Origin: Adenanthera pavonina
Taxonomy: Eukaryota > Streptophyta > Magnoliopsida > Fabales > Fabaceae
Length of the DNA stretch: 64,000 nt
Assembly (NCBI GenBank): GCA_026686845.1
Contig: JAIVEN010000010.1
Span: 23,224,001-23,288,000, forward strand
Direction of reading: 5' to 3'
The position numbers were made by a program, and so were the translations under genes. The notes below the pieces were generated by a model, which saw nothing but the letters and a program-made list of their open reading frames with translations, searched no databases and was not told the origin of the DNA. Shown one piece after another: positions 23,638 to 36,388 of the stretch; position 1 is the first letter of the stretch; each line of letters opens with the position of its first letter.

Positions 23638-25226
23638 TGTTGAATCAAGTGTTTTGATAATTCTAAACCAACTAGAGCTTGGAAGGAAGATATCAAAGGT
23701 GTACAAATGATCTCAAGTGAAGAAATCCAAGAAAAATAAGTATAAGATTAGATATAGGAATTCTTATTGAATTCAAATGAGTAAAAGACTTTGATCTTGT
23801 AAGAGAATGTGTTAAAAATGTGTTTTTATGATAACTCATGAAGTATTTGAAAAATACCCACTATCATATGAATTTTGAAGTTTTAAACTTGATTTGTTAC
23901 TTTGAAAATTCAAATTTTGGTATCTGAAATTTGACTTTCAGAGCAAAACTATCTTAATAAGAAAAAAGGCCCCTCCGATAGATGAATTTCATCTTTGAAA
24001 ATTCAAATTTCAAGTAAAACGCAAACTATGAAAAATGAAAAATTTGTCTGAAGATATATCAAAGTTAACTTAAAAAAAAAGTAAAAAAAAAAAAGTTCTA
24101 ATTTAGTCCTCTGACAGACAAACTTTGATTTTGAAAATTTGAACTTTGGAAAGATAGTTTACAAGTCTATTATGATAGTCTTTTGACATACGAATTTTAG
24201 TATTCAAAAATTTGAAATTTAAATTAGGTCTGATAAGAGATCTCTCTGACAGACGAACTTTGGTATTTGAAAATTTGAATATTGAAAAGAAGAACTATTG
24301 TACCATATTGAGCTGCCTACTGATAGATGAATTTTGGACACCAAAATTTGAACATCAAAGGCACTGTACTAATATGGAACAACTATTCACACTTACCAGA
24401 AGAACTTTAAACTTGAAAATTCATATGTTCCAATATAGAAACATTTGCCAAAGATGAAAATTTGAACTTTGCTTTAGAACAGACGAACTTTGAGGTTCAA
24501 CGTTAAAGTCTTTAGCTTATAGTATCTATGAAATTTGTCTGGTTGACACACTAAAATTCGAACTTTGAATGTCAAATGCATTAAATGTGGTTGATGAATG
24601 TATAGTTTTTAAGAGTAACTATTGGGTAATATCTCTAACAGCTAAATCTTGTCTCTAACGTATAGTTAAGATATAAATCGATAAATAGAACTTCATTTGA
24701 AGATATGGGTAATGATTTTACATTGTATATACAGAAACTCTGCAAAATTCTTGAGTTGAAGTCTTCTGCTCTCACATACTTCATATCTTGTACTTCAACT
24801 TTCATGTACACTCTAAATTAGAGAGTTCTTTTACTATAATTAATCTTCTCTTTATCTAGAAGAAAGATTTTCTTGTGAGGGGATTTCACAAGGGATTTGG
24901 GAAGCACTTAGTTAGAGTGCAGAGAGTGAGATTATAGGCTCTTGGAATAAAGCATCAAGTTGTACTGAGGCATTGCAAGAGGCCCACTGAATTCTTGTAA
25001 GATAGTGGAAAATCTCAAGTGGTAACTTGAGGACTAGAGGTAGGTCAAGAGAAAGAGACTGAACTAGGATAAATATTTGTGTCTTCTCTTCCCTTATCTT
25101 GTTTTTCACTTGGTTATATTTTAAATTTTGCTTTTACTATCACTATTGCTTTCACTACTCTCTCATACTTTGTAGAAAATTTTAATCTTCCCAATTCACC
25201 CCCCTAGGAAGCCAGCATATCTAACA
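23638..25226 (+). mobile_element. SIRE-type copia 3' LTR
   Basis: Starts TGTTGAATCAAGTG, ends CATATCTAACA. It has the same landmarks as the LTRs at 36389, 38518 and 48747: GACGAA/TTCGAA motif series, a TATAAAT near 24672, an AGAAAGATTTTCTTGTGAGG-like block and CACAAGGGATTTGG near the end. It is inserted in the TNP2 coding region of CACTA-2, about 31 bp upstream of the DKCPKCNA codons. Confidence 0.8.
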
Positions 25227-27479
25227 TTTTATTCCTGAAATAATATTTATCTTTAGACAAGTGTCCTAAATGCAATGCCCCATGATATAAGAAGAAAGAA
25301 TCGACCCCAGTGAAGGTGGTATGGTATTTTCCCATTATACCTAAATTTAGACACATGTACAATAATGTGGAGAATGCGAAGCTTTTAACATGGTATACAT
25401 ATGAAAGAATTAAAGATGAAAAGCTTAGACATCCTACAAATTCTCCATAATGGAAATTAATTGATCGTGACTACGAAGACTTCAGGGCAAAAGTTAGAAA
25501 CATATGACTTGCCTTATCTACCGATGGAATGAACCCACCTGGTATGCAAAGTAGTATCCAGAATACGTGGCCCATGATTTTGGTGATTTATAACTTGCCA
25601 CTATGGCTATTTATGAAGCAAAAATTTATGATGTTGTTTATGTTGATTTATAGACCCAAACAGCCTGGAAATGATAAAGATGTATACTTATCTCTACTTA
25701 TTGAAGATTTGAAGCTATTGTAGGATAAGGGTGTGGAAGTGTATGATGGATATAAGGAGGAACCATTCAATTTGAAAGTTATGTTGTTTAGTACAATCAA
25801 TGATTTTTTGGTCTATGGTAATTTTTCTGGATACAATTTCATTATTAAATGTTTTGTATGCGAGACACTTCCTTATTGTCATGCATATAGAAAAAAAAAG
25901 TATGTGATTGTATCGTAGGTACGTTACTCAATGTAAAAGGAAAGACCAAAGATGGCAAGAATGTGAGGTTAGATTTGATTGCTATGGGAATTAGAGGAGA
26001 AGTGGCACTAGTGAAGCAAAAATGACGTACTTATGTACCTCTGGTAGCTTATACTTTATGTAGAAAAAGAGAAATTTTTTTTTTTGAGAATTTCGTAAGC
26101 AGGTTAAAGTTCTAGAGGGATACTCCTCAAATATCAAGAACTTTGTATCTATGAAAGACTTGAAGTTAAAGGGTGTGAAGTCTCATGACTACCATGTTCT
26201 GATGGAGCAGATGATGCCAGTTGGCATATGATCCATTTTGCCAAAAAAAGTATAAGGGACAATAGTGAAACTATGTTTCTTTTTCAAGTCTATTTGCAAC
26301 AAAGTCCTTGACCCTAGAAAGTTGCCCACTTTGCAAAATCAAATTGTTGTCACTCTGTGTGAGCTTGAGATGTATTTCCTGCCTTCATTCTTTGACATGA
26401 TGGTACACCTAATGGTTCACCTTGTTAGGGAAACACAAATGTGCGGCTTAAATTATATGAGATGGATGTACCCGATTGAGCATTACATGAAGATATTGAA
26501 AGGGTATGTGAAAAATTGAAGTAGACTAAAGGATTATATTGTTGAAAGGTACATAGCTAAAGAAGCTGTTAAATTCTATACCGAATACTTATCAAATGTT
26601 AATATCATTGGGCTTCCAAACTCTCATCACTTGGGGAGAACAAGTGGGCAAGGGATTCGAGGAAGTGAAATAGTTTGTATCTCCAGGACATAGTGGGAGC
26701 AAGCTTACTTGTATGTCTTACATAACTCAGATGAGGTTGATGAATATATGGAAATGCACTAGCGGAGAATTAGAAGCTTGAACCCTAATAAGAATGAAGG
26801 TTGGATATCAAATGAACACAATCGACCTTTTATAAATTGGTTACGAAATCACATTATTGTGGAGTTAGAGAGGAATCCTTGTTTAGTGTCAGACAGGTTG
26901 AGGGTCCAAGTATGTATGTACTCTCTTACACCAGTTATCTCATCAACGGGTACACATTCTATATAAAAGAGCAAGATAATTAGACCATAATACAAAATAG
27001 TAGGGTAACTCTTATAGCTTAATCAATGCATATCTCAAGTGTTAAAGACAATAACCCTATTTTTGCAAACATGTCATACTTTAGGGTAATTGAGTGTATA
27101 TGGGAGTTGGATTACATCTCATTCTGTGTACCTATCTTTTGTTGTAAGTGGGTTAACAACAACAACAACCTTTTGAATTGATGATTTAGGGTTCATTTAG
27201 GTGGATCCTAATAGGGTAGAGTATACAAAAGAGCCTTTTATTTTAGCATCACAAGCTCAACAAGTGTTTTTTATCCCTAATCCTGCTAATAAGAAGTAGT
27301 CTATTATTATGGTAATGAATAAAATAATTGAGGATAATGCTCAGGGCTATCAAGATGCAGATATTGAAGATGATGTTTTTCACGGGACATTACTTGATAC
27401 TAATCCTAGTGGAGATAATGCCCTTTATGTGAGAGATGACCATCAAGAGGGTACTTGGATCAGAATAAGGGATGAATGA
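25227..27479 (+). pseudogene. CACTA-2 TNP2 transposase, degenerate
   Basis: TNP2-family transposase (Transposase_21 type) that would cut and paste the element by binding its ends. Visible blocks in order are DKCPKCNAP, VKVVWYFPIIPKF, LALSTDGMNPPGMQ, PWPxx-type WPMILVIYNLPLWL, PGNDKDVYLSLLIEDLK and INDFLVYGNFSGYN; then the domain usually listed as DUF4218 (ITLCELEM-like CELEMYFLPSFFDMMVH, MRWMYPIEHYMKILKGY) and the C-terminal DUF4216-type part. Compared with CACTA-3 it lacks roughly 330 bp after SGYN and carries many stops. The 5' coding part is missing at the SIRE insertion. It is dead. Confidence 0.85.
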
Positions 27480-27646
27480 GTCAACATCTGACAGGAAAGA
27501 GAAAAAGGTCATCATTTTTAAATATAATTTATTGCTTGCCTTGGTGTAAATTTTATTTCCTTCAACATATATGTATAATTTTTCATGTTAAATGGTTCTT
27601 TATCCATCTTTGATACCTTACATGTTTGTTGGAATTTCTTTGCAGG

Positions 27647-27871
27647 TAATGGCGTCCTCTAATGATAATAACGATCATGATGATGATCATGGTGAAAAAG
27701 AGTTAGAGCAATATATCAAAAAGTGCCGACAGGGCTTGACCGTCCTGAAAGAGGTGATACGATCCCGAGATACTTGCTAAAAGAATCATGTAGAATGGAA
27801 TCGTACGGGCAATCCAATATGGAAAGGTGGACACAAATTGAGCAGTTACATCAAGGTCACTACGAAGTTGA
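27647..27871 (+). pseudogene. CACTA-2 TNP1-like gene, first exon
   Basis: Begins MASSNDNNDHDDDHGEKELE, followed by GLTVLKEVIRSRD and, after a stop, WNRTGNPIWKGG and KLSSYIK. The same arrangement (MKELTRIRS, WNKWGQPIDP, KFSSWIG) starts the TNP1/Ulp1 gene of CACTA-3 at 53286, so this is the same gene. It is cut by the copia element at 27872; the reading resumes at 35691. Confidence 0.75.
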
Positions 27872-29534
27872 TGTTAGGAATTTGAATATACACGTAGTGA
27901 AGAACTATCAAGAAATTTCCTTCCATAGATCTATTAACGTAGTTTAGATTGAGATGTAAGAAGAAAAATTTACCTTCGTTGCGTCCCTTGGTATTCTTTT
28001 TTGTTTCGTTAGACCTCAGGAACTAACGCAACTAGTCAACTCCCTTTACTGGTATCCACACGAATGGTGAGTCCAACTTGAACAGTGTGCAACTACCTCT
28101 GGTTGTGAAGTCAGTACAGTCGCTGTTCATCATTCGTCCATACAATCTCACTCTTTGAGTATACAGTCACTCCTCTTTAGGGTGATTTGAAAATTGTGTT
28201 AATTCTGTACCCTAGTCTACATCAATATATAGATAGGATTTCATATTTGTTTAATTTAAATCAATAATTTAAACTAAATCAAATATTAATTAAATACATT
28301 AGTTTAAATTTAAATGTATCTAATAGATTAAATTTAAACTAACTATCTAATCTTTTATCTGGAATCAAATATATATTTAATTTATCATATAAATGAAATT
28401 TAGATTATGACATTAGTTTAAATTTAAATCTATCATATGGAATTAAATTTAAAACTAATTCATTTGAATTAATTTCATTGAATTAATTTTATATATTTTG
28501 AAATAATATAATATATATCAAATATATAATATATCAAACATATACATATATTTCAAATTTTAATATATATATATCACACACATATATATAAAATTCTATC
28601 ACCCTAAAATGAACATTAAATTCATTGAATCTAAACACATTTTAGATTTAATGAATCTAGACATTGTAGCTCGAGTTAGTCTATTCTTGCGTGCGACCCT
28701 GTAAGCCCATATGATGCTAGTAGTTGGCTAATAACACTATTAGACTCATAAGTCACAAGTGGCCTCTAGTAAGACATTATGACTACCTAAATCATATGAG
28801 ATCGGTGATCTGATGTAAGTTATCATATAACCCGATCATATTCCTTTTGTCTCATGATATATAGGTCAAGTATGAGGCATAGAAACGTTATTCTCATTTT
28901 ACTCGACTATCACTTTCTCGATCTTCGAGCAGACAGACAAAACAAATGAAAACTCTTCCATTCGAGCACGGCCATACATTTCTCAATCTCACTCATCGAA
29001 GGGCCTAGATATATCTCTCCATTAATTAGAGGGAAAAATTCCATCTTGACCATTTATCTTCCTCCACACGAGTTTCACTATATCCTATCATAGCCTTTAT
29101 GATCTCCCGATTAAATGTGACTTTTGACTATGCCAAAGTATAATGTTTCCCATGTCGAAAGTCATGGTGATCTCAGGTCTGAGAGCTTAGTGACACGGTT
29201 TTATATGAGATATGCTTATGACTTGATCCATGCAGCTATCTCATGATAGGTCGATCCAGTGCCTATTCTCTAACATGAGCTTATGATTTTGATTTGTATC
29301 TTCATACATAATTATCACATAATTATCAATGAAAATCATACTAGCCTTAATTAATCATTATTCCCACAAAGATGATTGACTAGGGATATTTAGGTTAAAA
29401 TAATTTATTCAAGGATATTTTTATAAAGAAAAACATGCAAACAGTGTAATAATGTAAGAAAAAACACCTTCTTGTTTCATAACGAAATACAATGTTCATA
29501 ATACATTGATTGGTCTTAGGCACAATCTCCAATA
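27872..29534 (-). repeat. Copia 3' LTR (1663 bp)
   Basis: On the minus strand it starts TATTGGAGATTGTGCC (at 29534; the TG start is changed to TA) and ends AAATTCCTAACA (27872). Contains an AT-rich centre near 28380-28600. It is about 620 bp longer than its 5' partner. Confidence 0.85.
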
Positions 29535-29550
29535 ACTCCCACTTGCACTA
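29535..29550 (-). other. Copia polypurine tract
   Basis: Minus strand GCAAGTGGGAGT directly upstream of the 3' LTR start. Slightly interrupted but in the right place. Confidence 0.65.
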
Positions 29551-29689
29551 GGGCCAATCGTTGATGTATCTAATATCCATTGACCTACCATGATGCTCAT
29601 GTTTTATTTGTGCAAGCGGCTTAGTAAGAGGATTAGCAACATTGTCATCAGTTAGTATTTTGCATATCGTTATATCACCCTTATCAATG

Positions 29690-31043
29690 ATTTCTCAGAT
29701 GAGATGATATCGCCTAAGTATGTGTTTGGTTCTTTGATGTGACCTAGGCTCTTTAGCCTGTGCTATTGCGCCGTTGTTGTCATAAAAAAGATCTATCAGA
29801 CTTGAGATGGTAGGCACCACTCCAAGCTCAGTGATGAACTTCTTAATCCAAACAGCTTCCTTAGTTGCATCTGATGCTGCTAGGTACTCAACTTCTGTTA
29901 TAGAATCAGCTACAGCGCTTTGCTTGGAACTCTTCTGACTAACTGCTCCACCATTCAAATAGAATAGAAATCTTGATTGCGATATTAAATCATCTTTGTC
30001 AGATTGGAAACTTGTATCTGTGTAACCATTTACAACCAGCTCATCTTCCAATCCTCCATACACCAAGAATACATCCTTAGTCCTTCTTAAGTGCTTCAGG
30101 ATATTCTTGGTAGCAGTCTAGTGATTCTCACCTGGATTTGACTTATATCTACTAGTCATGCTCAAGGCATATGAGACATCTAGTTGAGTGCACAACATGG
30201 CATCCATAATAGATCCAATTGCCGAAGCATATGGAATCTTGCTCATACGTTATCGCTCATCTCATGAACAAGGACACTGAGCTTTGCTGAGATTGATGCC
30301 ATGAGACATGGGTATGTAACCGCTCTTTGAATCTTGCATACTGAACCTATGCAATACTTTGTCAATATAAGTGCACTGACTTAGGCCGATTAGCCTCTTG
30401 GATTTATCCTTATAGATCCTTATCGCTAGAATATATGTGGCTTCCCCTAAGTCCTTCATTGAGAAACATTTTCCTAACCAAGTCTTGACATTCTACAAGG
30501 TAGGAAAGTCATTCCCAATGAGTAGGATGTCATCAACATAAAGCACAAGAGACACAATTATGCTCCCTCTAACCTTCTTGTAAACACATGGTTCATCAAC
30601 ATTTTAGATAAATCCAAACTCTTTGACTACTTCGTCAAAACATTGCTTCCAACTACGAGATCCTTGCTTCAATCCATAAATGGATCTTTGAAGCTTGCAA
30701 ACCTTTGCAGAATCTTCTGGACACTCAGGTTGTGTCATGTACATATCCTTAAGAGCTTTCCATTAAGGAATGCTGTTTTAATGTCCATCTGGCAAATCTC
30801 ATAATCATAGTACGCTGTAACAGCAAGAATGATCTTAACTGACTTAATCACAGTGACTGGTGAAAAGGTTTCATCATAGTCTATACCATGAGTTTGCTTG
30901 AATTCTTTTGTAACCAATTATTCTTTGAAGGTATATACTTGGCCATCCATGTCGGTTTTCTTCTTAAAAACCCATTTGCACCCAATGATTTCTATACCTT
31001 CAGGTGGGTCAATCAAGGGTCATACTTAATTGTCACACATGGA
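29690..31043 (-). pseudogene. Copia RT and RNase H, degenerate
   Basis: RNase H: GYTDTSFQSDKDD, GGAVSQKSSKQSAVADS, EAVWIKKFITELG, TKHILRRYH at 29695-30066. RT: THGIDYDETFSPV and QMDIKTAFLNG at 30735-30917, and catalytic YVDD at 30529-30540. The RT catalytic pair is retained although flanking frames are broken (stops near 30252, 30460 and 30607, frame change near 30750). Copies RNA into DNA in the cytoplasmic particle when intact. Confidence 0.85.
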
Positions 31044-32447
31044 TTACATCTCAGACTTCATGGCATGCAGCCATTTTTCAAACTCAGATCCCATTATGGC
31101 CTCTTGATAGGTGGTTGGCTCTTCATGATCTAAGAGCAACACATCACGACTACCAGTTGAAAGAAATCCATATCTTTGAGGCTGATGTCGTGTTCTATCA
31201 GACCTTCTTGGGCCTTGTGTTACTTGAGTAGGCTCATCAACTTGTTGTGAGTCTTCTCGTTCTTCTATCTCTAACTCAATGCAATTTTGTGGGTCTCGAA
31301 CTTCTTCGAGATTTATCTTATTCCCACTTGTTCTTTTAGAGACAAACTCTTTTTCTTGAAAGATTCCATTCTTAGCAATAAACATTTTATTCTTAGTGGG
31401 ATTGTAGAAGTAGTATCCCTTAGTTTCCTTGGGATACCCCACAAAAAGGTATTTTATAGATTTGGGTGCTAACTTATCTAAGGCTTGTTGTTTAACATAT
31501 GCCTCGTATTCCCAAATCTTCAGAAAAGACAAACTGGGCTTCTTTCCAGTCCATATCTTATATGGGTCTTTTCAACCACCTTAGATGGAACACGGTTTTA
31601 ATGTGAACGCAACTGTTTCTTATGCATAGCCCTAAAAGGATGGTGGAAGATATGTTTGACTTATCATAGATCAAACCATATCTAATAAGGTTTGATTCCT
31701 CCATTCAAAAATACCATTCCATTATGGTGTTCCTGGTGGAGTTAATTGTGAAACAATTCCATAATTTCTAAAATGGTCAATAAATTCTTGGCTCAAATAT
31801 TCACCATCTCGATCAGATCGAAGTACTGTAATAGATTTGCTAAGTTGATTCTATACCTCATTTTGAAAAGTTTTGAACATTTCGAAAGATTCATATTTAT
31901 GTCTCATTAGATAGATATATCCATATCTACTAAAGTCATCTATAAAAGTAATGAAGTATAGGTGACCACTTTTGGTAGTTGTACTTGATGGACCACATAC
32001 ATCTGTATGTATTGGGCTCAATAAGTCAATGACCCTTTCACTATGTCCAGTAAAAGGTGCCTTTGTCATCTTTCCCAATAAACAAGATTCATAAGTGTCA
32101 AATGATTCAAAATCAAATGAATTGAGAAGTCCATCTTGATGGAGCTTCGAAATGCATTTCTCATTTATGTGGCTTGGATGACAGTGCCATAGGTAGGTTA
32201 GATTCAAATCATTTGACTTGATCCTCTTGCTAGATATGTTATAGATATGTTCTTTATTTGGAGCTTCAAGGTTCAAATAGTAATGACCACCATGCAAATC
32301 TCCAGCCGCATAAAAGATATCATTAAGACAAATAGAATGTTTTTTATTCCTAATAATTGAAGTAAAACCTTCATCATCTAAATAAGAAAGTGAAACAATG
32401 TTTTGACTCAAAGCAGGAACATAATAGCAATTATTCAAAACTAACAA
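31044..32447 (-). pseudogene. Copia integrase and connection region
   Basis: Reads LWHCHPSHINEKCISKLH (zinc-binding GAG-pre-integrase part, 32190-32250), IHTDVCGPSS with the first catalytic Asp, FIDDFSRYGYIYL, then stop and frame change, and RSDRDGEYLS with the second Asp near 31800-31830. The C-terminal part (WEYEAYVKQQALDKLAPKS, PKETKGYYFYNP) continues open at 31044-31532. At least two stops separate the open segments. Confidence 0.8.
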
Positions 32448-32610
32448 AAGCCCACTGGGTAAAATTAATTCATAAGTGCTTACGGCTAAAGCAACAACTC
32501 TTGCTCTATTTCCAACTTATAGGTCAATTTCACCATTTTTCATCTTCCTGCTTCTTTTGAGACCTTGCACATTTGTACAAATGTGAGTTCCACATGCAAT
32601 ATCTAATACC
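32448..32610 (-). pseudogene. Copia aspartic protease, damaged active site
   Basis: The minus strand reads VLDIACGTHICTN, where copia proteases normally have DTGC or DSGC at the catalytic Asp; the T and G are changed to I and A. A stop lies just upstream (near 32608) and another near 32520. Confidence 0.65.
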
Positions 32611-33488
32611 TATGTTAGAGAAGTAGAAAGATTAATTTCTATAACATAAATACCTGAAGTAATAGCCCTGCTATTCTTCTTTTGTTTTAGATCTTTCTTG
32701 TAGAGTTCACAGTTCCTCTTCCAATGACTAGGTTCATTGCAAAGGAAGCAGAGTCCTTCCTTGGGAGGCTTTGCCTTCTTGGGTTTTGGTTTAAGCTTGG
32801 GCCTGTCTTGCTCCTTGGACTTGTCATCTGAGCCTTTTGTCTTTCCCTTACCCTTACCTTTCTTGTTCATTCCTTTTCCTTTCTAAACTATTAAAACATT
32901 ACTGCGCCTTTTCTTGATGTTTTGCTCAGCTGTTTTAAGCATTGCATGCAGTTTAGAAATTGATTTCTCCATGTTGTTCATATTGTAGTTCATGACAAAC
33001 TGGTCATAACTCTCTGGAAGTGAGTTTAAGATCAAATCTATTGCTAACTCTTGGGTTATGGGAAATCCAAGCCTTTCAAGGTGATCAATATAGCCTTTCA
33101 TCTTCAAAACATGAGAGCTAACTATTACACCCTCAGTCATTTTACAAGAATGTAAGGCTTTCGTGGTTTCAAACCTTTCTTGCCTTGCCTGTTGTTTGAA
33201 CGTGTCCTTGAGATGCCCAATCATCTCATAAGCCTCTATATGTTCTAGATCTCTCTAAAGTTTCGGGATCATGGTGGCTAACATTTGGCATCCTACATCC
33301 ACAGAGTCATTGAGATGCTTATTATAGGCATCCTTTTGGGCTCTTGGAGCATTGGCTGCAGGCTCTTCAAGAATGGGTTCATCTAGGACATGTGACTTTC
33401 TCTCGTGCTTAAGAATAATTCTCAATTTCCTAAACCAGTCAAGAAAGTTGGTCATGTTGAGTTTGTCCTTCTCAAGGAGAAATTGCAA
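32610..33488 (-). pseudogene. Copia gag with CCHC zinc knuckle
   Basis: Capsid part begins MQFLLEKDKLNMTNFLDWF (33488) and includes LAIDLILNSLPESYDQFVMN, the typical copia UBN2-type gag. A lysine-rich tract precedes the zinc knuckle CFLCNEPSHWKRNC (CX2CX4HX4C). Two in-frame stops, near 33253 and 32882, break an otherwise continuous frame. Gag packages the RNA into virus-like particles. Confidence 0.85.
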
Positions 33489-34630
33489 TGATAGTGTAGC
33501 TAGATAACCTAAGTGTATCTTACTTTGGTGGATCTTACATTTAGGTAATCAAAGCCTTGACAAGTGTTCATTAATGGGTGGCATTTATACTTAAAATTTA
33601 ATTCGAGGGATTTTATTATATTGTTTTTATTCATACATCTATTCATCATATGAACATATATATAATGGTGCCATCCCATACATGCATATGATCTTATCAT
33701 AAAGCATAAAATAAATGTGTCATAATATGGTCCATCTAACCTATATCCTGCCAACCCAATGAAAGAATTGTTCTAATATAACACTTATATAAGAAACCTC
33801 AATTTAACGTTGGAGGAGAGTATGGTAAGAAGAGAATATACATCCAAAATATAGAGAGAGGCATGACATGCAGGCCATGTTTAAAACCACAATTTCATCC
33901 TAGAGCCACATCATGCACCATACCCATCCAATTCAAACAAACAAATGACATGTAACAAACATCTCATCTAATGAAAAGCTATAAACTTTGTGATTTTAAC
34001 ATTAAATCAAATTATGTTGCGCTACGACTAGATAGCCACGGCGGTCCCACTATGGTTGCCTTAAGAAAAACCCCAAAGATTCATCGATCTCATTGAAATC
34101 CATCCACCAAAATTATTTCTCGTATACTGTTTTTTCATCACATCATGTATGAAAACATTTATTTCACAAATATATGAACACGACAAAGATAGATTCACAT
34201 ATGAAAATCAAATTGGTCATATGAAAAACATAAACAAATATATGCTTGTATGAAACAGATTTTAACAACCCAAATTACATAAGATTATCTAATTGCATCA
34301 TACAAAACAGAAACTGGAACATGCGTATAATTGTTTGAATCTACTTGCATCATATACATATTCATGCATATACGAAATAGAAATCATATCACATATGTAT
34401 ACATGCATATACGAAACAAAAATCATATCACATATATATACATGCATATACGAAATAGAAACCGAATTCAGGAATACAATTTTTCAAATACATATATCAC
34501 ATATATGAATGACAGATTTACAATCAAATTGAAAACTGATTTGAAAAACCAAATTGGACAAATTAAGTTTGCAAACATATCACATACATGCAATCATATA
34601 CTCAAGAACTTAATTTAAATAATCATTGAC
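33489..34630 (-). other. Copia untranslated leader
   Basis: About 1.1 kb between the primer-binding site and gag, without recognisable coding sequence. It contains the 39 bp tandem repeat at 34363-34459. Confidence 0.55.
34363..34459. repeat. 39 bp tandem repeat, about 2.5 copies
   Basis: Units begin CATGCATATACGAAA at 34363, 34402 and 34441, a constant 39 bp step, with one or two differences per unit. It lies in the leader of the copia element. Confidence 0.85.
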
Positions 34631-34645
34631 GTGGCTTTGGTACCA
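34631..34645 (-). other. Copia primer-binding site
   Basis: Minus strand TGGTACCAAAGCCAC, one base inside the 5' LTR end, is a diverged form of the initiator-Met complement TGGTATCAGAGC. Confidence 0.8.
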
Positions 34646-34646
34646 T

Positions 34647-35690
34647 TGTTGGGAAGTTTAGCATACATGCAGTGGAAAAATATGAAGAAATTCCTTCCCA
34701 CAGATTTGTCAACATTGTTTAAATTAAGATGTAAGAAAAATAATTTACCTCTAGTGTATCCCTTGGTATTCTTTTTCATTTCGTCAGACCCCATGAACTA
34801 ACATGACTGATCAGCTCCCTCCATCAATATCCACATGAATGGTGAGTCCAACTCAAATAGCTTGCTAGCACCTCTGGTTGTGAAGTTCATACTCCTGTAC
34901 ACTATTCATTTGTACACTCGTTTGTTCATCATTCGTCCGTATAGTCTTACTCTCTAAGTATACGACCACTTTTCTTTAGGGTGATTTGAAAATTGTGTTA
35001 ATTCTGTAACCTTGTCTATATCAATATATAAATAGGATTTGATATTTTTCTTAATTCAAATCCATAATTTAAACTAAATCAAATATTAATTAAATATATT
35101 AGTTTAAATCTAAATTTATCTTATAGATTAAATTTAAACTAACTATCTAATTTTTATCCAGAATCAAATATAGTTTTAATTTATCATATAAATCAAATTT
35201 AGATTATTAGTTTGAATTCAAATTATGCCTTTAGGAAGCCATGGTGATAGCCTTTATGATCTCTTGATTAAAGGTGACTTTTGACTATGCCAAACTATAG
35301 TGTTCCTCATGTAGGAAGCCCTGATGATCTTAGGTTTGAGGGCTTAGTGATACACTTCTATATGAGATATTATTATGATTTGATCCATGCAGCTATCTCA
35401 TGATGGGTCGATCCAGCACATATTCTCTAACAGGAGCTTATGATTTTGATTTGTATCTTCATATATAATTATCACATAATTATCAATCAAAATGATACTA
35501 GCTTTAATTCATCATTATTCCCACAAAGATGATTGACTAGGGATATTTAGGATAAAAGAATTTATCCAAGGATATTATTTTAAAGAAAAACATGCAAATA
35601 ATATAATAATGTAAGAAAAAACATCTTCTTTTTCATAATGAAATACAATGCTCATAATATAATGATTGGCCTAGGGTACAGTCTCTAACA
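34647..35690 (-). repeat. Copia 5' LTR (1044 bp, internally deleted)
   Basis: Minus strand starts TGTTAGAGACTGTACC (35690) and ends CTTCCCAACA (34647). It aligns with the 3' LTR at both ends but lacks the section corresponding to about 28440-29080; the breakpoint is near 35215-35240. Confidence 0.85.
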
Positions 35691-36340
35691 GTTGAAGGTT
35701 CCAATCTCTCATCCTTACAAGGATTGGAGGAAAGTCCTTGAGTCTGTGAAGAAGAGCATTTTCGTGATATAGAGGTAAAAACATAGTATGTCATTTAATT
35801 ATTATGTTTATGTATACTTATAGACAATAATTCTTTTGGGATGTACTTTGTAGGCTACTTTTGACATAAATGATAGTCACAGGCATTACATATATATAAA
35901 GGTTGGAGTGGCATTGTAAAACTTCCAAAGCATTCTCACTAGATTCTTCATGAGAATGAAGCAGGCAACTTCCTTAAGCATCCGCCTTGGTTGTTTGAGA
36001 AGTACGTTACACATAAACACTGGGATGCTTTTATTGCAAGGTGTCATGAGGAAACTTTTCAGGTGCACAACTTAGTTTTCATACACTACGCTTAGCTGTT
36101 AAATAGAATTTGGTGTACTATTTTGTTAGGTTGGTTAGTTTTTGTTAACCGAGCTACATTGGTTAGTTTTCAAAATATTATCATCCAAATGTTTGTTGAA
36201 TTTTTCCCAACTGGAGGAACTTTGTTAGGATTTCTTTTGAAAGGCTTGCTGATTTCACTTCTGGGTGCTTTAGCCCCTTTACAATGTAGTTTGTCTTGCT
36301 CTGCAGGGTCAAGAAACAAAACAAATTGAATGAAAATTGC
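35691..36340 (+). pseudogene. CACTA-2 TNP1-like gene, later exons
   Basis: Continues the gene after the copia insertion: KVPISHPYKDWRKV in the first piece to about 35774, then an exon around 35850-36060 with FDINDSHRHY and KHPPWLFEKYVTHKHWDAF, and after a CTCTGCAG acceptor near 36305 a short basic exon (VKKQNKLNENCKKK). Stops and a frame change occur. The Ulp1-like exons seen in CACTA-1 and CACTA-3 are not found downstream, so this copy has lost its C-terminal half. Confidence 0.6.
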
Positions 36341-36388
36341 AAAAAAAAAATTGAATATAGTTGGCATTTAACAATCAATCACCATCTT

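Larger units (their letters stand above)
27872..35690 (-). mobile_element. Full-length Ty1/copia element, minus orientation
   Basis: LTRs at 27872-29534 and 34647-35690, primer-binding site, gag, protease, integrase, RT, RNase H and polypurine tract are all present in copia order. Both flanks carry GTTGA (27867-27871 and 35691-35695), a perfect 5 bp duplication, and joining the flanks restores the CACTA-2 TNP1 reading (TKLKVPISHPYKDW). The coding region has several stops and frameshifts, so the copy is not autonomous. Confidence 0.9.

Noticed and set aside
28240..28600. AT-rich tract as a matrix attachment region or origin
   Set aside because: It lies inside the U3/R part of a copia LTR and has no independent support.
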